Below are positions 1-5,252 of a stretch of 6,782 bases of DNA, piece after piece. Every line of letters starts with the position of its first letter. Within the stretch, counting starts at the first letter, position 1. A model generated the notes under the pieces. That model was not told the origin of the DNA and did not search any database. It saw only the letters and a list, made by a program, of their open reading frames with translations. The position numbers and the translations under genes were made by a program. This DNA comes from Pseudomonadota bacterium (GTDB taxonomy: Bacteria > Pseudomonadota > Alphaproteobacteria > Sphingomonadales > SMXR01): assembly GCA_022571175.1 (NCBI GenBank), contig JACZYI010000107.1:1-6782 (forward strand), given 5' to 3'.

Positions 1-1469
1 GTAACCAGCGTTTGCCCTGGATAATAACGGGCAAGCTCGGGCGTCTCTTCGGGCCAGCCCATGGTGCCAAACGGCCAGAGGGCGGAGGAAAACCAGGTAT
101 CGAGCACATCATCATCCTGATTCAGATCGTCCATGGTCACCTGATCGCCAAGCTTGGCTTGCGCCAGTTTGAGCGCCGCTTCTTTTGTCTCGGCCACAAA
201 GATTTCATTCTCTGGCCCGTACCAGGCGGGAATCCGGTGGCCCCACCAGAGCTGGCGCGACACACACCAGGGCTGGATATTGCGCATCCATTCGAAATAG
301 GTCTTTTCCCAGCGTTTGGGGATGATCTTGGTCTTGCCGCTCTCCACCGCCTCAATGGCCGGTTTGGCAAGAGTGGCCGCATCCACATACCATTGATCGG
401 TGAGCCAGGGTTCAATCACCACGCCCGAGCGGTCGCCGTAAGGAAGCGTCATGGCGTTCTCTTCCACCTTTACCAGCACACCTAACGAGTCGAGATCAGC
501 GAGAACTTTCTCCCGCGCCTCATAACGCTCCAGACCCCGGTAAGCTTCGGGCACATTCTCGTTCAGATGGGCATGCTGATCGAAAATATTGACCTGCTCC
601 AGTCCGTGCCGTTTGCCCACTTCAAAATCGTTAAAATCATGGGCCGGGGTAATTTTAACCGCGCCCGAGCCCTGCTCCGGGTCGGCCCACTGATCGGCAA
701 TGACAGGAATTTTTCGCCCCACCAGCGGCAGGATTACGGTTTTACCAACCAAATCCTTATAGCGATCATCCTCCGGATGCACCGCAATCGCGGTATCACC
801 GAGCATGGTCTCGGGCCTTGTGGTGGCCACCACCACATGTCCGCTGCCGTCTTCCAGCGGATAGCGCAGATGCCAGAGCTTGCCATCAACTTCGCGCTGT
901 TCCACTTCCAGATCAGAAATGGCGGTTTTCAGTTTGGGGTCCCAGTTGACCAGTCGCTTGTCGCGATAGATGAGACCATGCTCATAAAGTGTCACAAAGG
1001 TCTTGATGACCGCGGCTGAGAACCCCTCGTCCATGGTGAAGCGATCCCGGCTCCAGTCACAGCTCGCCCCGAGCCGTCTCAACTGATGCTCGATCATGCC
1101 GCCGGATTTCTCTTTCCAGGCCCAGACCCGCTCCAGAAATGCCTCGCGTCCCAGATCACGGCGATTTTTGCCCTCCCGGTCCAACTGGCGCTCCACCACC
1201 ATTTGCGTGGCGATGCCCGCATGGTCCATGCCCGGCTGCCACAGCACGTCCCTGCCGCGCAGACGCTCAAAGCGGATCAGAATATCCTGAAGGGTGCAAT
1301 CGAGCGCATGACCCATGTGTAAATGTCCGGTCACATTGGGCGGCGGAATGACGATGGTATAGGGTTTCGCGTCCGGTCGCTGGCCGCAGCGGAAGGCACC
1401 GGCCTCCTCCCAATGAGGATACCATTTCGCTTCCAGTGCGCCCGGATTATATCTTTTCTCGATTGCCAC
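1..1469 (-). CDS. valS: Valyl-tRNA synthetase, N-terminal part (3' end beyond window)
   Basis: Class I aminoacyl-tRNA synthetase that charges tRNA-Val in the cytoplasm. About 489 codons are visible, roughly half of a typical bacterial ValS; the KMSKS loop and anticodon-binding domain lie outside the window. Seen directly: PPPNVTGHLHMGH with the HIGH-type signature HMGH at residues 51-54; the editing (CP1) domain motif TTRPET from residue 216, which in this family clears mischarged threonine; and the return to the Rossmann core at WCVSRQLWWGHRIPAW from residue 401. The reading frame is open to the window edge, ending ELARYYPGQTLV. The start chosen is GTG at 1469 (V-A-I-E-K-R-Y-N-P-G), because no ATG is available near the conserved N-terminus. 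AAGG lies 7 nt upstream and a stronger GGAGGG about 15 nt upstream. It is transcribed away from the TIR gene, from the promoter at 1505-1533. It is an ordinary housekeeping gene forming the left boundary of the accessory segment. Confidence 0.97.
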   Translation of the reverse strand, partial: MAIEKRYNPGALEAKWYPHWEEAGAFRCGQRPDAKPYTIVIPPPNVTGHLHMGHALDCTLQDILIRFERLRGRDVLWQPGMDHAGIATQMVVERQLDREGKNRRDLGREAFLERVWAWKEKSGGMIEHQLRRLGASCDWSRDRFTMDEGFSAAVIKTFVTLYEHGLIYRDKRLVNWDPKLKTAISDLEVEQREVDGKLWHLRYPLEDGSGHVVVATTRPETMLGDTAIAVHPEDDRYKDLVGKTVILPLVGRKIPVIADQWADPEQGSGAVKITPAHDFNDFEVGKRHGLEQVNIFDQHAHLNENVPEAYRGLERYEAREKVLADLDSLGVLVKVEENAMTLPYGDRSGVVIEPWLTDQWYVDAATLAKPAIEAVESGKTKIIPKRWEKTYFEWMRNIQPWCVSRQLWWGHRIPAWYGPENEIFVAETKEAALKLAQAKLGDQVTMDDLNQDDDVLDTWFSSALWPFGTMGWPEETPELARYYPGQTLV

Positions 1470-1477
1470 GGCTTGGC

Positions 1478-1554
1478 CTTGCTCCCTCCAGAATTTGCCA
1501 GACAGTTTTAGGAAGCGTGCGCCCAAGCGTCAATTGATGATTACGGGTTGGCAC
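1478..1554. repeat. Left copy of a 77-bp direct repeat flanking the TIR-WD40 module
   Basis: This segment matches 4567-4643 in the same orientation at a constant offset of 3089, with three mismatches (1498 c/a, 1547 g/c, 1553 a/g), so 74 of 77 positions are identical. It starts 9 bp upstream of the valS start codon and contains the valS Shine-Dalgarno and promoter. It is bounded by short near-repeats: ACGGCTTGGC at 1468-1477 and ACGGGTTGGC at 1543-1552. Being continuous with valS, it is the left boundary of the inserted module. Confidence 0.9.
1505..1533 (-). promoter_or_regulatory. Predicted sigma70-type promoter of valS
   Basis: On the minus strand there is a -35 TTGACG (1533-1528), a 17-nt spacer and a -10 TAAAAC (1510-1505). 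The expected transcription start near 1498 leaves a leader of about 30 nt with GGAGGG before the GTG start at 1469. The hexamers and spacing are seen; activity is inferred. The same promoter occurs again at 4594-4622 because it lies in a duplicated segment. Confidence 0.65.
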
Positions 1555-1576
1555 CCAACTCTCGCCCCTTTATTTT
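1548..1576 (+). promoter_or_regulatory. Predicted promoter of the TIR-WD40 gene
   Basis: TTGGCA (1548-1553), a 17-nt spacer and TATTTT (1571-1576), placing transcription start near 1583. It is divergent from the valS promoter, with the two -35 elements only 14 bp apart. Its -35 lies in the last bases of the 77-bp repeat while its -10 lies in module-specific sequence, so insertion may have completed this promoter. Moderate consensus match; activity is inferred. Confidence 0.45.
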
Positions 1577-1612
1577 TTTATGGACATCCCTTAGCGTTCG
1601 GGCGGGGTTTAT

Positions 1613-1618
1613 GGAGGT
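1613..1618 (+). promoter_or_regulatory. Shine-Dalgarno that fixes the TIR-WD40 start
   Basis: GGAGGT lies 10 nt before the ATG at 1629. The downstream paralogue remnant has the same GGAGGT 9 nt before its ATG at 4435, and the two proteins are identical from this methionine onward but not upstream. This favours 1629 over the in-frame ATG at 1611 or TTG at 1548. Confidence 0.8.
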
Positions 1619-1628
1619 TGGTTCTTTT

Positions 1629-4415
1629 ATGCCTGAACAGCATTACCGCGCGTTTATATCTTACAGTCATAAAGACAAGGACTGGGGCCAGTGGCTGCAC
1701 AAGGCCATTGAGACTTATCGCACACCCCTGAAGCTGGTCTCGGTGGAAGGCCGCGATGGCCCGGTGCCCAAACGCCTGTTCCCCGTCTTCAAGGATACCG
1801 ATGAATTACCTACCTCGGCGGACTTGGGCGAAGCCATCACCGATGCGCTGGAACATTCACGCTATCTGATCGTTATCTGCTCACCCCATGCGGCCAAGTC
1901 CCGCTGGGTCAATGAGGAAATTCTCACTTTCAAGCGCCAGGGCAAGGAAAACCGAATCCTGGCCATTATTGTGGATGGCGAGCCCAACGCCAGCGATGAT
2001 GGCAACACGGAGAACGAATGTTTCCCCCAAGCGCTCCGATATAAAATGGGCGAAGATGGCGTTTTGACGGACGAGCGCACAGAGCCCATTGCCGCCGATG
2101 CCCGTGAAGGCGCAGAAGGCAAGGCCGATGCCAAACTCAAAATCCTGGCGGGGCTGCTCGGGGTTGGTTTTGATTCCCTCAAGCAACGCGAAGCCAAACG
2201 CCAGCGCTTCAGGCGCATGGTGGCAGCCAGTGTGGGATTTTTGGTGATTACCTCCCTCGCCATCGCAGGTTACATATTTAATGAGCAGGAAAAAGTACGG
2301 CTGACGGAAGAATCCATACGGCTCGCAGCTCTTGCTCAAGATCAAATCGAAAGGGGCGATGCTGTAACGGCTATGTTGTTGGCACTAGAGGCTCTGCCGG
2401 ATGAAAATGGTGCAGGCCTATATGCCGACCGGCCTTATATTGTGGGAGCAGAAGCAGCTCTTTATTCGGCTCTGATTAAGAAAAATGAGAGAAGCATATT
2501 TTTTCACGAATCAGAAGTTTTCAGTGCCGCCTTCAGCCCAGACGGCCAGAGCATTGTCACGGGCTCTTTGGATGGCAAAGCCAGAATCTTCAATGCGGAA
2601 ACGGGCGAACAATTATTAATTATGGAGGGCCATGATGATGGCATCAACAGCGCATCCTTCAGCCCTGACGGGCGTCGCATTGTTACGGCCTCTTTGGACA
2701 AAACCGCGCGGGTCTTTGATGTAGAAACCGCGGATCTATTGTTGGTGTTGGAAGGCCATGATCATATGGTCTATAGCGCTTCATTCAGCCCCGACGGACG
2801 TCGTATTGTCACAGGCTCTTTCGATGGCAAGGCCAGAGTGTTTGACGCCTTAACGGGCCAGCAGCTTTTGGAACTGCAAGGCCACACTAGTGCGGTCACC
2901 GGCACCGCATTCAGCCCCGACGGCCACCGCATAATCACTGCCTCCATGGATAATTCAGCGCGTATCTGGGACGCAGAAACAGGCCAGCAATTGTTAGCAT
3001 TATTGAGTCACTCCAATTTTGTCCTCAGTGTTGCTTTCAGCTCAGATGGGAAACGTGCCGTCACCGCCTCTCTCGACCAAACTGCTCGCGTATTTGATGC
3101 GGAAACGGGTCAGGAATTGGTGGTGCTCGAGGGGCACCAGGGACTGGTCGATTACGCCGCATTCAGCCCTGACGGACGTTACATTGTCACAGCCTCTTCG
3201 GATAAAACAGTGCGGGTCTGGGATGCGGATACGGCAAAACAAAAATTTCTTTTTAGCCACCGTGAATTCGTCCGCAGCGCAGCCTACAGTTTCGATGGCA
3301 CTCGTATTGTGACCGCCTCTTTAGATAAAACCGCGCGGATCTGGAACGTAGACACAAGCTTCAAGCAACTAACACTTGATGGCCAGGGCGATAGTTTCAC
3401 TAGTGCAGCTTTTAGTCCCGACGGGCGGCGTATTATCACGGGCTCTTTTGCCAGTTTTTTGGCCGACACGTTTACAGTTCCTTTGGATGGCAAAGTCCGA
3501 GTTTTTGATTCGATAACTGGCGAGCAGCTTTTGATATTGGAGGGTCACACTAGTATAGTCACAGGCATCGCCTTTAGCCCTGACGGCCATCGTATTGTTA
3601 CGGCCTCAGAGGACAAATCGGCGCGAGTTTGGGACGCAGAAACGGGCGAACAGCTGTTGGAATTTCTGGGCCATGATAATTTTGTGAGGAGCGCTGAATT
3701 CAGCCCTGATGGTCAGCGCATCGTGACTGCCTCGCGGGATACAACGGTCCGGGTCTGGGATGCAGAAACGGGCCAACAGCTGCTGGCGCTGCAAGGCCAT
3801 GAAGATTCTGTGTCTAGCGCTGCATTCAGTGTGGATGGTGACCGCATTGTCACGGGCTCCTGGGACAGAACAATACGGATTTGGGATGCAGAAACCGGCG
3901 AGCAATTGTTGCTGATTGAGAAGCCAAACAGTTTTGTTAACAGCTCTTCCTTCAGCCCTGACGGGTTGCGCATTGTGACTGGTTCCAATGGTCAAATGGC
4001 GCGCATTTGGAATGCTGAAACGGGTCAGGAACAGATGGCTCTGGAAGGCCACAGTGGTCCGATTATGAGCGCTACTTTCAGCCCTGACGGGAAGCGAATT
4101 GTAACCGCTTCCGCTGACCAAACGGCAAGGGTATGGGATGTGGCAACCGGTCAAGAAATTTTAAGATTGGAGCTTCATACTGGTGAAATCAATGGTGCCG
4201 CCTTCGGCCCCGATGGCCGCCGCATTGTCACGGTCTCAGCAGATCAGACAGCGTTGGTTTGGGAAATTTTCCCAACCACACAGGAATTAGTGGACCATGC
4301 CAAGTCTGTGGTGCCGCGCTGTTTGACCGCAGCCCAGCGCGAGGAATTTTTCCTGCCGCCCGGAAATCCTGCCTGGTGCGCAGACAAGCCCCGACCGCCC
4401 GAACCCGTTTCCTAA
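1629..4415 (+). CDS. TIR domain - transmembrane - 14x WD40 protein, probable membrane-bound NADase-type effector/sensor
   Basis: A 928-residue protein. Residues 5-150 form a TIR domain of the TIR_2 kind: FISYSHKD at 9-16, FKDTDELPTSADLGEAI at 54-70, then CSPHAAKSRWVNEEI at 84-98. E97 aligns with the catalytic glutamate of NAD-cleaving TIRs (SARM1 E642, in WVHKEI). Residues 165-196 are the basic linker usual in this family (LLGVGFDSLKQRE, then RQRFRR). A hydrophobic span at 197-216 predicts cytosolic TIR and periplasmic WD40 by the positive-inside rule. Residues 285-880 hold 14 WD40 repeats of about 42 residues, enough for two seven-bladed propellers. The tail (881-928) carries PRCLT and PAWC, the only cysteines after the membrane span. 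No NACHT, STAND or protease domain is present. Domain identity is secure. NAD cleavage, ligand sensing and a defence role are inferred from the family. It stands alone after valS, followed 20 nt later by a broken paralogue. Confidence 0.93.
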   Translation: MPEQHYRAFISYSHKDKDWGQWLHKAIETYRTPLKLVSVEGRDGPVPKRLFPVFKDTDELPTSADLGEAITDALEHSRYLIVICSPHAAKSRWVNEEILTFKRQGKENRILAIIVDGEPNASDDGNTENECFPQALRYKMGEDGVLTDERTEPIAADAREGAEGKADAKLKILAGLLGVGFDSLKQREAKRQRFRRMVAASVGFLVITSLAIAGYIFNEQEKVRLTEESIRLAALAQDQIERGDAVTAMLLALEALPDENGAGLYADRPYIVGAEAALYSALIKKNERSIFFHESEVFSAAFSPDGQSIVTGSLDGKARIFNAETGEQLLIMEGHDDGINSASFSPDGRRIVTASLDKTARVFDVETADLLLVLEGHDHMVYSASFSPDGRRIVTGSFDGKARVFDALTGQQLLELQGHTSAVTGTAFSPDGHRIITASMDNSARIWDAETGQQLLALLSHSNFVLSVAFSSDGKRAVTASLDQTARVFDAETGQELVVLEGHQGLVDYAAFSPDGRYIVTASSDKTVRVWDADTAKQKFLFSHREFVRSAAYSFDGTRIVTASLDKTARIWNVDTSFKQLTLDGQGDSFTSAAFSPDGRRIITGSFASFLADTFTVPLDGKVRVFDSITGEQLLILEGHTSIVTGIAFSPDGHRIVTASEDKSARVWDAETGEQLLEFLGHDNFVRSAEFSPDGQRIVTASRDTTVRVWDAETGQQLLALQGHEDSVSSAAFSVDGDRIVTGSWDRTIRIWDAETGEQLLLIEKPNSFVNSSSFSPDGLRIVTGSNGQMARIWNAETGQEQMALEGHSGPIMSATFSPDGKRIVTASADQTARVWDVATGQEILRLELHTGEINGAAFGPDGRRIVTVSADQTALVWEIFPTTQELVDHAKSVVPRCLTAAQREEFFLPPGNPAWCADKPRPPEPVS
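2217..2276 (+). other. Predicted transmembrane segment of the TIR-WD40 protein
   Basis: Encodes residues 197-216, a stretch rich in V, A, L, I, F and G with no charged residue, directly preceded by the basic cluster KRQRFRR and followed by NEQEKVR. It separates effector from sensor, so signalling would have to cross the membrane or act through clustering. The topology is inferred from charge distribution only. Confidence 0.75.
2481..4268 (+). repeat. Fourteen tandem WD40 repeats (about 126 bp each)
   Basis: The coding repeat units share the pattern GH-x6-AFSPDG-xRIVTAS-xDxTARVWDAETG-xxLL. FSPDG or a close variant (FSSDG, YSFDG, FSVDG, FGPDG) occurs 14 times, giving two canonical seven-bladed propellers. 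Repeat 8 carries a 12-residue insertion (nt 3450-3485). Repeat 12 is degenerate (EKPNSF replaces the GH region). Residues 401-465 and 622-686 are 48/65 identical, which points to a multi-blade segmental duplication with a period of five blades. Confidence 0.92.
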
Positions 4416-4419
4416 GGCT

Positions 4420-4425
4420 GGAGGT
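4420..4425 (+). promoter_or_regulatory. Shine-Dalgarno of the truncated second TIR gene
   Basis: GGAGGT begins 5 nt after the stop codon of the upstream gene and 9 nt before the ATG at 4435. A retained ribosome binding site in a 19-nt intergenic gap is the layout expected of a second gene in an operon with the TIR-WD40 gene. Confidence 0.7.
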
Positions 4426-4434
4426 AATAAAGTT

Positions 4435-4587
4435 ATGCCTGAACAGCATTATCGCGCGTTTATATCTTACAGTCATAAAGACAAGGACTGGGGCCAGTGG
4501 CTGCACAAAGCCATTGAGACTTATCGCACACCCCTGAAGCTGGTCTCGGTGGAAGGCCGCGACGGGCTTGCTCCCTCCAGAATTTGA
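4435..4587 (+). pseudogene. 5' remnant of a second TIR gene, truncated by the repeat junction
   Basis: Bases 4435-4565 match 1629-1759 of the intact TIR-WD40 gene at 128 of 131 positions. The encoded first 44 residues (MPEQHYRAFISYSHKD... to ...VEGRDG) are identical. The three differences (TAC/TAT, AAG/AAA, GAT/GAC) are all synonymous third positions. After G44 the frame enters the copied valS leader, adds L-A-P-S-R-I and stops at TGA (4585-4587). That stop depends on the a at 4587, where the left repeat copy has c. Only the first strand and helix of the TIR fold remain; the catalytic glutamate is absent, so the product cannot be an active TIR. It is best read as the surviving front of a once complete tandem paralogue. 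A small expressed peptide cannot be excluded, since the ribosome binding site is intact. Confidence 0.88.
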
Positions 4588-4593
4588 CAGACA

Positions 4594-4622
4594 GTTTTAG
4601 GAAGCGTGCGCCCAAGCGTCAA
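4594..4622 (-). promoter_or_regulatory. Duplicated valS-type promoter, now antisense to the TIR module
   Basis: -35 TTGACG (4622-4617), 17-nt spacer and -10 TAAAAC (4599-4594), all unchanged from the valS promoter. In this copy the valS start codon is missing. Transcription would run leftward through the TIR remnant and into the 3' end of the TIR-WD40 gene in antisense. Activity is inferred. Confidence 0.45.
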
Positions 4623-4643
4623 TTGATGATTACGGCTTGGCGC
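4608..4643. repeat. Inverted repeat overlapping the duplicated promoter
   Basis: GCGCCCAAGC (4608-4617) and GCTTGGCGC (4635-4643) are complementary with one bulged base across a 17-nt loop. The left copy (1519-1528 and 1546-1554) pairs less well because two of the three differences between the copies fall in this arm. It could be an operator, a weak hairpin, or the tail end of the DUF2165 transcript. No U-run follows, so I do not call it a terminator. Confidence 0.4.
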
Positions 4644-4654
4644 GATCCAGGGGC

Positions 4655-5146
4655 TCAATCGTCTTTCACATTCACATAGGAGGCAATCAGCGCCAAGGCC
4701 GCCATATAGATGAAGGCGAACTGATGAATGGCCAGACCATAAGAGGCTTGCCACATAGAAAACCATATTCCGGAGATGATGATAAAGCCAAAAAAGAGCA
4801 TGAAGATGGAAATGCCCGCGCCCAGAATGACCAGTGTCTTTGCTCTCTGAAAACTTGCGCCATCAGCGGCCCGGGCCTGCCACATGCGCCAGGCGCCGAG
4901 GGCGCAAAGAATACCCGTGGCCAGTTTTGAAAGATAAATAAACGCAAAGCCAATATTTACGATGACGGGGTTTGTTATGGCGTGAGCAGCCCACCAGGCG
5001 GAGGTGTCCAGCATCTGATCTGACATGGCCATTACGCCGGCCACAAATTCAAGATTCACACTATAGTGGCTGAGATTGCCCATAACACCCAGAAGGCCCC
5101 AGAGCGACATGGCTCCTGCAAGCGCAATTTTCACAAATCTGGTCAT
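4655..5146 (-). CDS. DUF2165 family small integral membrane protein
   Basis: A 163-residue inner-membrane protein with four predicted spans at roughly 5-23, 62-84, 105-126 and 140-158. It resembles the DUF2165 family (predicted small integral membrane proteins, function unknown) in length and layout. Recognisable family-like stretches are NLSHY in the first loop, GAWRMWQAR after span two, and GIWFSMWQAS after span three. The ATG at 5146 is chosen because it follows a G-rich SD-like TGGGGGGT by 4 nt. The alternative in-frame TTG at 5170 would lie at or before the predicted transcription start. It is transcribed toward the TIR module from the promoter at 5174-5201 and is divergent from the peptidase gene. 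It appears intact and is probably the ancestral neighbour of valS. Confidence 0.82.
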   Translation of the reverse strand: MTRFVKIALAGAMSLWGLLGVMGNLSHYSVNLEFVAGVMAMSDQMLDTSAWWAAHAITNPVIVNIGFAFIYLSKLATGILCALGAWRMWQARAADGASFQRAKTLVILGAGISIFMLFFGFIIISGIWFSMWQASYGLAIHQFAFIYMAALALIASYVNVKDD

Positions 5147-5173
5147 CGGCACCCCCCAAGGTGAGATCAAAAG

Positions 5174-5201
5174 AGTATACTATGTCCGGACCCGATGACA
5201 A
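5174..5201 (-). promoter_or_regulatory. Predicted promoter of the DUF2165 gene
   Basis: On the minus strand: -35 TTGTCA (5201-5196), 16-nt spacer and -10 TATACT (5179-5174), giving a transcription start near 5167 and a leader of about 20 nt to the ATG at 5146. Good hexamer match; activity is inferred. Confidence 0.6.
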
Positions 5202-5252
5202 TCTCCCTCTTGCAACAGTATCTTCTGCCACCTACAAAGGAAATTCGACAAA

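Larger units (their letters stand above)
4567..4643. repeat. Right copy of the 77-bp direct repeat (valS leader/promoter copy)
   Basis: Same orientation as 1478-1554, with 74 of 77 positions identical. It begins exactly where homology of the TIR remnant to the intact gene ends (4565/4567) and runs to 12 bp before the stop codon of the DUF2165 gene. Its right end (ACGGCTTGGCGC) is continuous with the DUF2165 flank. This suggests it is the original junction sequence, with the module lying between two copies like a pair of attachment or recombination sites. No integrase gene is present. Confidence 0.9.

Noticed and set aside
12..1019. Plus-strand open frames across 12-485 and 567-1019
   Set aside because: They are antisense to continuous, strongly conserved ValS coding sequence.
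1546..1576. Small hairpin GTTGG-CAC-CCAAC followed by a T-rich stretch, as a terminator
   Set aside because: Only five base pairs, more than ten bases before the T-run, and located between divergent promoters where no transcript ends.
1548..1628. Longer N-terminus for the TIR-WD40 protein starting from TTG 1548 or ATG 1611
   Set aside because: TTG 1548 lies within the predicted -35 element and has no Shine-Dalgarno. The paralogue remnant is identical only from the methionine at 1629, and GGAGGT is correctly placed for that codon.
1880..2350. A STAND/NACHT ATPase between TIR and WD40, as in many defence proteins
   Set aside because: Only about 135 residues separate the TIR domain from the propellers and they contain no Walker A or B motif; they are a basic linker, a membrane span and a short helical segment.
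3606..4154. Long minus-strand open frame inside the WD40 region
   Set aside because: It is the periodic antisense image of the WD40 coding repeats, with no ribosome binding site and no recognisable domain.
2481..4268. CRISPR-like or non-coding tandem array
   Set aside because: The repeats are in frame with a period of about 126 bp and encode WD40 units; they are neither short identical repeats nor separated by unique spacers.
1478..4643. Insertion sequence or composite transposon
   Set aside because: The flanking repeats are direct, contain host promoter sequence rather than terminal inverted repeats, and no transposase or integrase is encoded between them.
4637..4930. Plus-strand frame opposite the DUF2165 gene
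   Set aside because: Hydrophilic translation without similarity to anything I know; the minus-strand frame has four clear membrane spans, family motifs and a promoter.
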